A stretch of 64,000 bases of DNA from Ilumatobacteraceae bacterium (GCA_013213745.1 JABSQH010000091.1:1-64000); one strand, 5' to 3'. Positions 8,677 through 17,736 are shown, counted from the first letter of the stretch. Translations and numbers: made by a program. The notes: generated from the letters alone by a model not told the origin.

Positions 8677-8997
8677 TCAGGAGTCGGAGTCAGCTGCGGT
8701 GTCGCTCGCATCGTCGGATGCGGCGTCGCCCTCACGCGGCTCGGGCGCCTCACCAAGGCCGAGCTTCGAGAAGAGCACAGCCTTCTCGTACTCAAAATCC
8801 TCTTCGTTGATATCGCCGGCAGCGAACTTCTCGTTGAGGAGTCGGAACTCCTCGAGCAGCTCATCTTCAGACGGACCTTCGTCAACGTCGGCTTTCGCCG
8901 CGCTCTTGCCGTGACGGATCGCCAGCTTCTCCTGCTTGCGTTCCTTCTTGCGCAGCTCACGCTGACGCTTTTGGTAGGACTGTGGGCTTCGAGCCAC
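8677..8997 (-). CDS. Small charged protein, function unknown
   Basis: The 106-residue protein starts with a strongly basic segment (YQKRQRELRKKERKQEKLA), followed by an acidic helical part (DELLEEFRLLNEKFAAGDIN) that resembles a SHOCT-type short helix pair, and a disordered acidic tail. The GTG at 8997 is fixed by a good GAGGAGG ribosome site 8 nt upstream, in the 13-nt gap after the cold-shock gene. Co-transcription with the cold-shock protein hints at an RNA- or ribosome-related role, but no function can be assigned. Confidence 0.65.
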   Translation of the reverse strand: MARSPQSYQKRQRELRKKERKQEKLAIRHGKSAAKADVDEGPSEDELLEEFRLLNEKFAAGDINEEDFEYEKAVLFSKLGLGEAPEPREGDAASDDASDTAADSDS

Positions 8998-9010
8998 GGC
9001 AACCGCCTCC

Positions 9011-9211
9011 TCAGACGACTTTGACGTCGACGGCTTCGGGGCCTTTCCTCCCGGGAGCGATCTCGAACTCCACGTTGTCGCCATCGTTCAGCGACCGGCG
9101 GCCCGTGCCAACGATGTTCGAGTAATGCACGAACACATCGTCGCCGTCGGGGCGCGAGATGAACCCGAAGCCCTTCTCGTCATTGAAGAACTTCACTGTA
9201 CCTGTAGCCAT
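9011..9211 (-). CDS. Cold-shock domain protein (CspA family)
   Basis: The 66-residue OB-fold protein binds single-stranded nucleic acid and melts RNA structures. Both RNA-binding motifs are present: RNP1 as KGFGFISRP and RNP2 as DVFVHYSNI. The ATG at 9211 follows an AAGGAG ribosome site and gives the typical CspA length and N-terminus ([10 protein letters not shown]). It forms an operon with the downstream small charged protein. Confidence 0.95.
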   Translation of the reverse strand: MATGTVKFFNDEKGFGFISRPDGDDVFVHYSNIVGTGRRSLNDGDNVEFEIAPGRKGPEAVDVKVV

Positions 9212-9248
9212 GGTGGCTCCTTTTGGGGGTGGAGCCATCCGTATTGAC

Positions 9249-9884
9249 TCACGTTTCCGCACTTACGATAGTGACGCGATCGCGGTTCCCCACCGCGAGG
9301 GCCGACGTCGGGTGATGACCGGTGAGCTGCAGTCGGAGGAGGATCGCCGCCGCGACCAGCGAACCAACGACCCCTGCGACCACCAAGGCGACATCGCCGA
9401 CACCCCAGCCGTACACCAGCCACAACAGCGCTTCGGCCACGGCAATCCACCACGTGCCCGGCGCGACGCCGGCGAGATCGCGCGAACGCAAGGCGGTGAG
9501 CAACGCCGGCATCAGCTGGACCCCGTAGCCGAGCCCAACCACGACTCCTGCCGACGACCAACCAGCCACAGCAAGCACCGGGACGGGCACGATGGCGACG
9601 CCGAGCACGGTCGCACCGAGGCGCCACGCCTGCTGCGGACTCCGGACGAACAACGCAGCGATCCCGAGGTACAGCACGAACGAGATCACCGACACGGGCA
9701 GCACGAGCCAGAGTCCGCTGGCGACCGCATAGAGAGACCACCACCCGTTCAGGGCGATGCTGACGGCGACCCATTCCGCCGACACACCGTCGGTGACGCG
9801 CGATCGATAGAGACGCACGAACTGTGGCGCGGCCATCATTGCGCCGATCACATTGGCGGCGATCGCCACGGTGGTCAGGATCAC
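9249..9884 (-). CDS. PQ-loop / SemiSWEET-like membrane protein
   Basis: The 211-residue integral membrane protein has about seven hydrophobic segments and two PQ-loop-like repeats. The first carries the Pro-Gln pair ([14 protein letters not shown]); the second has the weaker [17 protein letters not shown]. Two triple-helix bundles in one chain resemble SWEET-type sugar transporters rather than the single-bundle SemiSWEETs. Its GTG start overlaps the TGA of the upstream ABC gene (GTGA), so it is translated with the exporter. A substrate-handling or accessory role for the exporter is inference. Confidence 0.7.
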   Translation of the reverse strand: MILTTVAIAANVIGAMMAAPQFVRLYRSRVTDGVSAEWVAVSIALNGWWSLYAVASGLWLVLPVSVISFVLYLGIAALFVRSPQQAWRLGATVLGVAIVPVPVLAVAGWSSAGVVVGLGYGVQLMPALLTALRSRDLAGVAPGTWWIAVAEALLWLVYGWGVGDVALVVAGVVGSLVAAAILLRLQLTGHHPTSALAVGNRDRVTIVSAET

Positions 9885-11650
9885 GACGGGAGGATACGGC
9901 CCCGGTCGAGATGCAGCACCTGGGTCGCCCGCTCGAACGCCACCTCGCGATGCGAGACGGCGATCACGGTGGTGTCGGTGGACGCCAGGTTGTCCCACAA
10001 CTCGATCTCGGTTTCGACATCGACGGCGCTCGACAGATCGTCCAGCACCAGCAGTTCAGGTCGATGGGCCAACGCCCGTGCCGTCGCCAGACGTTGACGC
10101 TGACCACCGGACAGGCGCAGTCCGCGCGGGCCGATCATCGTGTGCTGGCCGTCGGCCATCGCGTCGACATCGTCGGCCACAGCGGCGACGCGCAGCGCCT
10201 CGTCGAGATCGTCGTCCGGCAGCGAACCGAGACGGACATTGTCTGCGACCGAGTCGGAGATCAGCTGCGGGACTTGCGGGAGGAACGCGGCATTCGGAGG
10301 AACGAAGAAGTGGGCGCGATCGCTGATCACGTCACCGTTCCACCTGACGACACCCGACTCGTGTGCATCTCGGGCGAGCCCGAGCAGTGCCCGCAACAAC
10401 GTGCTCTTGCCACTGCCGACCGGTCCCGTGATCACGATGACGTCACCTCGGTTCACGACGAAGGACACATCACTCACACCACCGCCGTCTGCGTACCGAG
10501 CCCGGAGCTGGTCGACCTCCAGGGACTGCAGCGACACTCTCGGCGGACGCGTCGTCACTGGTCGCTCACGATGGTCGCAGGGATCGATCGGCAGATCGCG
10601 CGGCGTGACCGTGCGCAGGACGTCGGCGTCGGCGACGAGCCGGCGCATCCGATCGAAGGCCACACCGGATTGCTTGCGGCGGGCGAGCAGCCTCCCGACC
10701 ATGCGCGGCAGGAATGCCAACCAGCCGAGGTAGGCAGTGAACAACGCGAGCTGTCCGAGACCGAACGCACCAGACGCGATCGCCGAGGCGCTGACCAACA
10801 ACACCAGGCCGAGCCCGACGTCGGCCGCGCCCTGGCTGAAGGCCATCACACCCTCTTCGAGCACGCGATCGCGAACGGCGGTCTGACGGCGGCGATCGAC
10901 GAGCACCCGCAGACGGCCGAGCATCGGTTCGATCGCTGCGTTGACCTTCACGGTGGTCGCCGCGGCCATCACGTCGCCGAGGAGGCCGGTGACCTTCGCC
11001 GTCGCCGCACGATCGGCGGCGCGGTAGCGCTTGATGCGGACATCGAGGACGCGAGTGGCGACCGCCACCCCGAGCAGCGGAATGAGCAGGATCGCCGCAG
11101 CGCTCGGGTCGGCCGATCCGAGGATGAACCCCGCCACCACGGTGAACACCACCCCGCCGCTCACGTCGATCATGCCGTCGACGAACTGGGCCACGTCCTC
11201 GGCGTCGTCGCGGAAGTGGGTGATGGCGGCGCCTGCCGATCCGACCGGCTGGCCGGCCTCGGGACCACCACTGGCCATCTGCGCGGCAAGCATGTTGGCG
11301 CGCAGCAGCGACTGCATGTGCACCCACGCCTTGGTCCAGATGAGCGCCCCGTGATGGACAGCCACCATCCGGATCACTTCGGAGAACACCGCCGCCGCCG
11401 CCCACGCTGTCGTTGTTGCGGTGTCGCCGCGCGTCAACGCGTCGTAGCCGCGTCCCAGGGCATAGCCGGTTGCTGCGGGCATCGTGAAGAACACGACGAA
11501 CAGCGCCCAGCCCCAGTAGAACTCGCGCCGCCGATGGGTGGCCACGCGCCAGGCCAGCACCCACACGTTGGCGCCCGGATCGTGCGTGGGTTCGATCGGG
11601 TCGCTCTTGCGGGTTCGTGCCGACAGCGATTCCTCCACCGTGTTCGTCAT
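9881..11650 (-). CDS. ABC exporter half-transporter, Asp in Walker B
   Basis: The 589-residue protein has a six-helix type IV exporter membrane domain (about residues 40-320) fused to an ATPase. The ATPase has Walker A GPVGSGKST, an intact signature LSGGQRQRL, Walker B LLVLDDLSSA and the switch His in SHREVA. The catalytic Glu after Walker B is replaced by Asp, the mark of a degenerate ATP site. Its ATG overlaps the stop of the preceding ABC gene (ATGA), so the two form a heterodimer operon. The exported substrate is unknown. Confidence 0.88.
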   Translation of the reverse strand: MTNTVEESLSARTRKSDPIEPTHDPGANVWVLAWRVATHRRREFYWGWALFVVFFTMPAATGYALGRGYDALTRGDTATTTAWAAAAVFSEVIRMVAVHHGALIWTKAWVHMQSLLRANMLAAQMASGGPEAGQPVGSAGAAITHFRDDAEDVAQFVDGMIDVSGGVVFTVVAGFILGSADPSAAAILLIPLLGVAVATRVLDVRIKRYRAADRAATAKVTGLLGDVMAAATTVKVNAAIEPMLGRLRVLVDRRRQTAVRDRVLEEGVMAFSQGAADVGLGLVLLVSASAIASGAFGLGQLALFTAYLGWLAFLPRMVGRLLARRKQSGVAFDRMRRLVADADVLRTVTPRDLPIDPCDHRERPVTTRPPRVSLQSLEVDQLRARYADGGGVSDVSFVVNRGDVIVITGPVGSGKSTLLRALLGLARDAHESGVVRWNGDVISDRAHFFVPPNAAFLPQVPQLISDSVADNVRLGSLPDDDLDEALRVAAVADDVDAMADGQHTMIGPRGLRLSGGQRQRLATARALAHRPELLVLDDLSSAVDVETEIELWDNLASTDTTVIAVSHREVAFERATQVLHLDRGRILPS

Positions 11651-13395
11651 GACCGTGACCCACTTGCGGCGACACCCTGGGACAGTTCGAGCAGCTGCGT
11701 GAATCGGCTCTCGTCGTCACCGAGCAAATCTGCTCGAGACCCGTGCTCGACGATTCGGCCCGCAGAGAACACAGCGATCGAGTCGACGGCGCGCAGCGTC
11801 GACAAACGGTGCGCGATGATCACGGCCGTGCGACCGGCGATCAACTCGCCGACGGCCTGCTCGATCCGCTGTTCGGTACCCGGATCGACGCGCGCCGTTG
11901 CCTCGTCGAGCACGATGAGGTCCGGATCGCGCAGCCACACGCGCGCCAGCGACAGCAACTGTGACTCGCCAGCGGACAACCCGCCGCCACCGGCGCCCAG
12001 TTGGCGGTGCATCGCCGGTCCGGTGAGCCGGTCGAGCCCCACCCGCGCCAGCGCGTCGGAGACTGCGTCGTCGCTCGGCTCGTCGTCGAACAACGTCACG
12101 TTGTCACGGACCGTGCCGGTGAACAGTTCGACTTCTTGGGGCACGAGCGCGACTCGCCGCCGCAGCTCATCGAAGGGGATGTCGTCGATCCCAGTCGATC
12201 CGATCTCGACCGCGCCGGTGGTGGTTTCGACGAGGCGCAGCAGCAACCGAGAAAACGTCGTCTTGCCGCTTCCCGTGCGCCCGACGACACCGAGCGAGGT
12301 CCCGGGGGGCACCTCGATCGACACGTCGCGCAGCACCGGTTGATCGTCGCCGTAGTCGAAGCCGACGTCGGTGAACTCGATCGCCAGCGCACCTGGCATC
12401 GGGATCGTCGTGCCGTTGTCGACGATTGTCGGGCGAACCTCGAGCAGATCGAGCACACGCACCATCGCGCCGTTGGCTTTCTGCACGGTCTCGAGTTCGT
12501 GCACCACTTCCTCAAGCGGTCGAGACACGAGCAGGACGTACTGGAACAACAAGAACGCGGTACCGAGCGTGATCGCACCGGCATTGAACATCAGAACGCC
12601 ACCGACGAGCGCCACCGCCCAGCCGGCAACAACGGCCGCCTGGACGAACCACCACATCACGAGAAACGCCCGCTCGCGGCGCACTGCGCCCGTCAGCGCG
12701 CTCTCGCTCTCCTCGATGAACCGCCAGGCTGCGTGTTGCGCGGCGCCATTGGCCCGCAGATCCTCCCCGGCCGTGAGCCGCTCCTCGATACCGCCGTACA
12801 GACGGGCCAGCGCACCCATTTCCTCAGACGACTCGCCGACCGCGCGGTGGCGGCTGCGGATGATGACCGTGAGCGCGAGACCGAGGTACACGAGCATCCC
12901 GATCGCCAAGCGCCAATCGAGCGCTGCGAGCACACCGACGATGCCGAGCACGAGCAGCAGTGCACCCAACGCCTTGGGCACCACCCGACCGAGAAACTCC
13001 GACACCGAGGTGACGTCCCCGTCGGTGCGTTGAATCAACTCGCCCGGTGTGTGTTGACGATGGAACTCGTGATCGAGCTCAAGCACGTGGCGGGCGATCG
13101 TGAGGCGCAACGAATTCGTCGTGCGCCATGCAGCGACGGTCGCAAACCAGGCCACGACCACCGCCAACAGCTGTGCACCGATCGCGATCACCAAGAACAG
13201 AGCGGCCAGGCGGGCCACGCTGGCGGCATCGGTCCCGTCGGCGGCGTCATCGACGATGCGCCGGACCACCAGCGGACCGGCGAGGGTGAGCGCAGCCGAG
13301 GTCGCCACGAGCACGCCGAGCACGGCCCAACGCCCAGCGTCGGGCCGGAGCAGTCCCCCAAGGGCGCGCCAACGAGCACGCGTGCGCTCGGCCAT
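11647..13395 (-). CDS. ABC exporter half-transporter, canonical Walker B with degenerate signature
   Basis: The 582-residue partner of the next gene has the same fused layout. It has Walker A GRTGSGKTTF, canonical Walker B LIVLDEATARVD and switch IAHRLS. Its signature motif is LSAGESQLL instead of LSGGQ. In a heterodimer this altered signature would face the Asp-containing Walker site of the partner, concentrating both defects in one ATP site as in TM287/288-type exporters. The ATG at 13395 has a weak -10 (AACACT) 6 nt upstream; an ATG at 13455 is possible but lacks support. Confidence 0.88.
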   Translation of the reverse strand: MAERTRARWRALGGLLRPDAGRWAVLGVLVATSAALTLAGPLVVRRIVDDAADGTDAASVARLAALFLVIAIGAQLLAVVVAWFATVAAWRTTNSLRLTIARHVLELDHEFHRQHTPGELIQRTDGDVTSVSEFLGRVVPKALGALLLVLGIVGVLAALDWRLAIGMLVYLGLALTVIIRSRHRAVGESSEEMGALARLYGGIEERLTAGEDLRANGAAQHAAWRFIEESESALTGAVRRERAFLVMWWFVQAAVVAGWAVALVGGVLMFNAGAITLGTAFLLFQYVLLVSRPLEEVVHELETVQKANGAMVRVLDLLEVRPTIVDNGTTIPMPGALAIEFTDVGFDYGDDQPVLRDVSIEVPPGTSLGVVGRTGSGKTTFSRLLLRLVETTTGAVEIGSTGIDDIPFDELRRRVALVPQEVELFTGTVRDNVTLFDDEPSDDAVSDALARVGLDRLTGPAMHRQLGAGGGGLSAGESQLLSLARVWLRDPDLIVLDEATARVDPGTEQRIEQAVGELIAGRTAVIIAHRLSTLRAVDSIAVFSAGRIVEHGSRADLLGDDESRFTQLLELSQGVAASGSRS

Positions 13396-13480
13396 GAACC
13401 CAGTGTTGCTGACCGCGTCGGTGTGACCAGCGTCGATTTCCGCCGGGAATGCCAACGGTCGTTGTGAGGTTCACCGCGCC

Positions 13481-14122
13481 ATGACCACCGACGTCACTCG
13501 TGTTCAGTTCTGGGTCGATCCGGCATGTCCATTTTGTTGGACGACAGCTCGTTGGTTGGTGGACGAGGTGCTCCCCCACCGCAACCTCGACGTGAACTGG
13601 CAGCCGATCAGTTTGTTGTGGAAGAACGATCCGCCCGTCGGCAGCCCGTACTACGAGGGCGCGCACTTCACCCACCGCCTGTTGCGGGTGCAGGAGTCGG
13701 TGCGCACCACCGAGGGCGACGATGGAGTCCTCCGGCTGTACCGCGAGTATGGCAAGCGGTTGCACCACGACGGCGAGCGCCCGTTCGATCCCGTCGACGC
13801 GCTCAAAGCCGTCGGGTACGACGTCAAGCACGCCGAGGCGTTCGATGACGAACGTTGGGACGAGGAGATCCGTACCCGCATGGATCAGGGCCTCGAACTC
13901 GTCGGCACCAACGTCGGCACGCCGATCATCGCGATCGAGCGCAGCGACGGCTCGTGGGGTGGCTATTTCGGGCCGGTGATCTCGAAAGTGCCGTCGACTG
14001 AGCAGAGCCTCAAGCTGTGGGACGCCCTCGTCGACATGATGGACATCGACGAGTTCTTCGAGCTGAAGCGCACCCGCACGGGCGCCCCCGACCCGGGCGA
14101 GCCGCCAGCGCCGCTCGACTGA
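13481..14122 (+). CDS. DsbA-like mycothiol-dependent oxidoreductase (Rv2466c-like)
   Basis: The 213-residue thioredoxin-fold protein has the active site CPFC in FWVDPACPFCWTTARW. The C-terminal stretches GTPIIAI, GYFGPVISKVP and DEFFELKRTRT resemble Mycobacterium tuberculosis Rv2466c, a mycothiol-dependent nitroreductase/thiol oxidoreductase. It would act in the cytosol using mycothiol as electron source. It is divergent from the ABC exporter operon. A mycothione reductase lies at 38.9 kb, so the cofactor system is present. Confidence 0.8.
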   Translation: MTTDVTRVQFWVDPACPFCWTTARWLVDEVLPHRNLDVNWQPISLLWKNDPPVGSPYYEGAHFTHRLLRVQESVRTTEGDDGVLRLYREYGKRLHHDGERPFDPVDALKAVGYDVKHAEAFDDERWDEEIRTRMDQGLELVGTNVGTPIIAIERSDGSWGGYFGPVISKVPSTEQSLKLWDALVDMMDIDEFFELKRTRTGAPDPGEPPAPLD

Positions 14123-14478
14123 CAATCTCCCGCCGTCCTCAGTCGACCAGGCGGTACAACCAGATCGGTGCCACCACCCCGCAGATGCGCGTCGGACCAA
14201 CGTCGCGACACCGCTGACGCGGGAGCGCCTCGCCGGGCCCGGTCAGCACGGGCGGCCGCTGATCGCGTGCGCGCTGACTGACCCGTCGACGCCGCGCACG
14301 CGCACCCGTCCGCTGGTGACGGTGACGTCCGCAACGCCGCATCGATCGATCTCGACCTTGCCGCTGGTGGTGGCCCGACGCCGCCACTCCCGGTCGACGC
14401 GCGCACCGGCGTCGGATTCGTCACCGCCACAGAGCCGTCGTCATGCCGGTCACTCCCACTCGACCCCCACGATCGGGA

Positions 14479-14507
14479 CCGTCGCCGTCGGCCACCGCCG
14501 GCGACGG
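14479..14507. terminator. GC-rich hairpin, candidate terminator
   Basis: Nine-bp perfect arms CCGTCGCCG/CGGCGACGG flank an 11-nt loop between two convergent genes. There is no T-tract. Confidence 0.35.
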
Positions 14508-14538
14508 CGGTCAGGTGTCACGTCACCCCGGACGCGCC

Positions 14539-14564
14539 GCCGTCGCCACCGAGGTGGCGACGGC
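14539..14564. terminator. Strong hairpin, candidate bidirectional terminator
   Basis: Eleven-bp perfect arms GCCGTCGCCAC/GTGGCGACGGC close a CGAG tetraloop, 72 bp past the thiolase stop. This is the most stable simple hairpin seen in the window. Confidence 0.45.
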
Positions 14565-14636
14565 CAACGGGTTCGTAGGCCAGCGACCCCGCAAGGTTCG
14601 TGGCGCTACCAGTACTGGTGGATCAGTCGAGCTGGA

Positions 14637-15803
14637 TCAGTCGAGGCGTTCGATGATGGTGGCGTTGGCCATGCCGCCGCCCTCGCACATCACCTGCATG
14701 CCATAACGGCCGCCGGTGCGCTCGAGCTCGTTGAGCAGTGTCGACATCAGCTTCGTGCCCGAGGCGCCGAGCGGGTGCCCGAGCGCGATCGCGCCGCCGT
14801 TGACGTTGACCTTGCTCATGTCGGCACCGGTCTCTTTCTGCCAGGCGAGCACGACCGAGGCGAAGGCCTCGTTGATCTCGAACACGTCGATGTCGTCGAT
14901 CGACAGTCCGGTCTTTTCGAGGATCTTCTTGGTCGCCGGGATCGGGCCCTTGAGCATCGTCACCGGGTCGGTGCCGGCCAGGGCGAACGAGTGGAACTTG
15001 GCGCGTGGCTTCATGCCGAGCTGCTCGGCCTTCTCGGCGCTCATGATCAGCACCGCGGACGCACCGTCGGAGATCTGCGAGGAGTTACCGGCCGTGATCA
15101 GGCCGTCTTCCTTGAAGGCCGGCTTCAGGTTGCTCAAGCTCTCGGCGGTGGTGCCGTCGCGAATGCCCTCGTCCTTGGTCATCACCAGGGTGTCGCCCTC
15201 GACGTCGACCTCCACCGGCACGATCTCGTTCTCGAAGCGGCCTTCGTCACGAGCGACCGCGGCGCGCTGCTGACTCTGCGCACCGAACTCGTCGAGGTCT
15301 TCTCGCGAGAAGCCGTACTCGACCGCGATCATGTCGGCACCGATGCCCTGCGGCGGCAGGCCGGTCTCGGCGTAGCGGTCCTGCTGCTCCTGGGGGAACG
15401 GGAAGCCCATGCCCTTGACGATCGACGCGCCCATCGGCGTGCGGGTCATCACTTCGACACCCGCGGCGATGACGACGTCGTAGGCGCCGGCCATCACACC
15501 CTGCGCGGCGAAGTGCATCGACTGCTGGCTCGATCCGCATTGACGGTCGACGGTGGTCGAGGGCACCTCTTCTGGCCAACCGGCGGCGAGCACGGCGTTG
15601 CGGCCGATGTTGAGCGACTGCTCGCCGACCTGCATGACGCAGCCCATGATGACGTCGTCCACGTCGGCGGGATCGAGGTTGTTGCGCTCTTCGAGCGCCT
15701 TGAGGACATGCGCTGCAAGGGCGGCGGGGTGCCAGTCCTTGAGCTGCCCGTTGCGCTTGCCGCCGGGCGTACGCACGGCGTCGATGATGACGGCTTCGGT
15801 CAT
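14637..15803 (-). CDS. Acetyl-CoA acetyltransferase (thiolase)
   Basis: The 388-residue thiolase makes or cleaves 3-ketoacyl-CoA. The nucleophile is Cys89 in VDRQCGSSQQ, with NEAFA, the catalytic His in GGAIALGHPLGASG and the second Cys in CEGGGMANA near the C-terminus. Length and motifs fit degradative/biosynthetic thiolase II enzymes. It is 13 nt downstream of a MarR gene on the same strand and faces a divergent acyl-CoA dehydrogenase, so it likely serves beta-oxidation under that regulator. Confidence 0.95.
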   Translation of the reverse strand: MTEAVIIDAVRTPGGKRNGQLKDWHPAALAAHVLKALEERNNLDPADVDDVIMGCVMQVGEQSLNIGRNAVLAAGWPEEVPSTTVDRQCGSSQQSMHFAAQGVMAGAYDVVIAAGVEVMTRTPMGASIVKGMGFPFPQEQQDRYAETGLPPQGIGADMIAVEYGFSREDLDEFGAQSQQRAAVARDEGRFENEIVPVEVDVEGDTLVMTKDEGIRDGTTAESLSNLKPAFKEDGLITAGNSSQISDGASAVLIMSAEKAEQLGMKPRAKFHSFALAGTDPVTMLKGPIPATKKILEKTGLSIDDIDVFEINEAFASVVLAWQKETGADMSKVNVNGGAIALGHPLGASGTKLMSTLLNELERTGGRYGMQVMCEGGGMANATIIERLD

Positions 15804-15816
15804 GGTGTGCTCCGTT

Positions 15817-16341
15817 TCATGAGTGGTCGGGGGTAGGAGAATCAGGGGGAGGAGAAAGGTTCGGCTGGTGGGGCGTGCGGCCGATGGCCGCGTCGACGTT
15901 GTTCTGCAGGCGGGTCATCACCCAGGCCAGCGCCTGGCGTTCTTCCCGGCCGATGCCGTAGCGCAGCTCGGCACGCAGCACCTCGTCGACTTCGGCGATG
16001 TCGGCCGCGAGGGCGCGGCCGTTGTCAGTGACGTCGACGCGCCACACGCGGCGGTCGTTGGGATCGGGGGTGCGCTCGACGAACCCTCGGCGTTGCAGCT
16101 GGTCGATCACGGTGCCGATCGCTGCTCGACCGATGCCGAGATGATCGGCCAGACGGGTCTGGCTGGTCGCCCCGAACTCGGCGACATACGCGATCAGGCT
16201 CGCTTGAGTGAGGTTGAGATCCAATGTCGCGAGGCGGCAGTCGAAGGCCTGGCGAACCAGGCGCGCCGTGGCCATCAGCGTGGTCTCGACCCGTAGCCAC
16301 GGCGGGGAGTCGAGTTCGTGAGTGGTCAGGTGCTGGGTCAT
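15817..16341 (-). CDS. MarR-family regulator of the thiolase/acyl-CoA dehydrogenase region
   Basis: The 174-residue protein has a MarR winged helix: recognition helix TRLADHLGIGRAAIGTVIDQLQ, then the wing VERTPDPNDRRVWRVDVT, with the DxR signature in DPNDRR. It is divergent from the acyl-CoA dehydrogenase. The intergenic DNA between their start codons holds two inverted repeats that are natural MarR operators, so autoregulation and control of both units is likely. The effector may be an acyl-CoA, by analogy with other fatty-acid MarR/TetR repressors; that is inference. Confidence 0.88.
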   Translation of the reverse strand: MTQHLTTHELDSPPWLRVETTLMATARLVRQAFDCRLATLDLNLTQASLIAYVAEFGATSQTRLADHLGIGRAAIGTVIDQLQRRGFVERTPDPNDRRVWRVDVTDNGRALAADIAEVDEVLRAELRYGIGREERQALAWVMTRLQNNVDAAIGRTPHQPNLSPPPDSPTPDHS

Positions 16342-16355
16342 TCGAGACGGCGATC

Positions 16356-16383
16356 GTGTCGAACACGATGTTCGTGTGGACAC
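16356..16383. promoter_or_regulatory. Inverted repeat, candidate operator 2
   Basis: Nested dyads GTGTC...GACAC and ACACGA-TGT-TCGTGT share one centre. The site starts 15 bp upstream of the MarR start codon and abuts the stronger palindrome. Confidence 0.4.
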
Positions 16384-16407
16384 ATACTGTACGACGCCAT
16401 ACAGTAT
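16384..16407. promoter_or_regulatory. Perfect palindrome, candidate MarR operator 1
   Basis: Eight-bp perfect arms ATACTGTA/TACAGTAT are separated by 8 bp in the divergent spacer between the MarR and acyl-CoA dehydrogenase genes. The arms contain TACTGT/TACAGT hexamers that could also act as -10 elements, so binding would cover the promoter. Confidence 0.6.
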
Positions 16408-16513
16408 TGCAACATCCAAAGTCTGCGATAGCCGCGCGACTCCATCCACCGAACCATCCGCTGCTACATCTAAAGCAGAGCGCATTGCGCCGACCGCATC
16501 AAGGAGCGTCTCG

Positions 16514-17728
16514 ATGACCGACACCGCCGCCCCCACCGAACTCTCACCAGACGACGCCGCCGCATTTCGGCAGCGATGTGTCGACTTCATGGAGACGCAC
16601 GCACCCCAGAGTGCGCCGAGCTTCGAGGACCAGAAGGCGTTCCTCGCCGCCGCCGCCGGGGCCGGGCTGGCCGGTGTCCCGTACTCCGAGGAGTACGGCG
16701 GCGGCGGATTGACCCTCGCCCACGAAAAGATCTGGCGCGAGGTCAAGAGCAACTACCCGATGGTCGACTCCGAGTTCATCATCAGCCACGGCATGTGCTT
16801 GCCGATGCTCAACGAGTACGGCACCAACGACCAGAAGGACCGGTTCATGGCCGACATGATCTCGGGCAAGACGTTGTGGTGCCAGATGTTCTCCGAGCCC
16901 GGCGCGGGCTCCGACGTGGCCAGCCTGCAGACCAAAGCCGACCTCGACGGCGACGAATGGGTGATCAACGGGCAGAAGGTCTGGACCACCCTGGCGCACA
17001 AGTCCGACTACGGCCTGGTCGTCGCCCGCACCGATCCCGAGCAGGTCAAGCACGCCGGCATCTCGATGTTCATCCTCGACATGGGCGCCCCTGGTGTGGA
17101 GATTCGGCCGATCCACCAGATCGACGGCGGCAGCCACTTCAACGAGGTGTTCTTCTCCGACGTGCGGATCCCCAAGGATTGGCTGGTCGGCGAACTCAAC
17201 TCCGGCTGGAAGCTGGCCACCGCCATGCTGATGTACGAGCGCGTCGCCATCGGCGGTGCCGGTGCCGGCAAGATCAACCAACCCCAGTACAAGATGCTGC
17301 TCAAGGCGGCCAAGGAGTCCGGGAAACTCGACGACCCGGTGGTGCGCGACCAGCTGATGGAGATCTACTCGATGGAGACCACCAAGTCGTTGGTGGCGAT
17401 GAAGACCCGCGACGAGCTGAAGGCCGGCAAGACGCCCGGACCCGGCGGGTCGCTCGGCAAGTTGTACGGCTCGGTCATCGCCTGGCGGGTGCGTGAGATC
17501 GCCCTCGAGATCGCAGGGCCCGGTTCGGTGGCTTGGGACCCCGACGACGCCACCGGCGGCGAGCGCCAGCGCATCGTGCTCAACAGCTTCCAGTCGGGCA
17601 TTGCCGGCGGCACCGACGAAATCCAGCGCAACATCATCGGCGACCGCGTGCTCGGCCTGCCCCGCGACATCTCCGTCGACCGCGGCGTCCCCTTCCGCGA
17701 GCTCAAGGTCGGCACCCAAACCGACTGA
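16514..17728 (+). CDS. Acyl-CoA dehydrogenase
   Basis: The 404-residue flavoenzyme oxidises acyl-CoA to trans-2-enoyl-CoA, passing electrons to ETF. FAD/substrate-binding motifs are visible: QMFSEPGAGSDVASLQTKA, the WVINGQKVWTT strand, and the C-terminal GIAGGTDEIQRNIIGDRVLGLPR signature. The usual catalytic Glu position near the C-terminus is not obvious, so it may belong to a subgroup with the base elsewhere. The ATG at 16514 follows an AAGGAG ribosome site by 7 nt. Divergent from the MarR/thiolase operon, it is likely co-regulated. Confidence 0.93.
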   Translation: MTDTAAPTELSPDDAAAFRQRCVDFMETHAPQSAPSFEDQKAFLAAAAGAGLAGVPYSEEYGGGGLTLAHEKIWREVKSNYPMVDSEFIISHGMCLPMLNEYGTNDQKDRFMADMISGKTLWCQMFSEPGAGSDVASLQTKADLDGDEWVINGQKVWTTLAHKSDYGLVVARTDPEQVKHAGISMFILDMGAPGVEIRPIHQIDGGSHFNEVFFSDVRIPKDWLVGELNSGWKLATAMLMYERVAIGGAGAGKINQPQYKMLLKAAKESGKLDDPVVRDQLMEIYSMETTKSLVAMKTRDELKAGKTPGPGGSLGKLYGSVIAWRVREIALEIAGPGSVAWDPDDATGGERQRIVLNSFQSGIAGGTDEIQRNIIGDRVLGLPRDISVDRGVPFRELKVGTQTD

Positions 17729-17736
17729 CCCACGCT

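Larger units (their letters stand above)
14123..14636. other. 514-bp region without a convincing gene, between convergent genes
   Basis: No intact gene is visible. On the minus strand a reading frame at about 14245-14440 encodes beta-strand-like repeats (TSGKVEID, TSGRVRVRGVDG) and then stops; another frame continues to 14139 with VVAPIWLYRLVD. This may be a decayed coding sequence, but nothing identifies the family. Two strong GC-rich hairpins lie in the second half. Confidence 0.4.

Noticed and set aside
9824-12343. 839-codon plus-strand open frame across the ABC genes
   Set aside because: Low-complexity Arg/His/Asp composition, and it covers two clearly conserved genes on the other strand.
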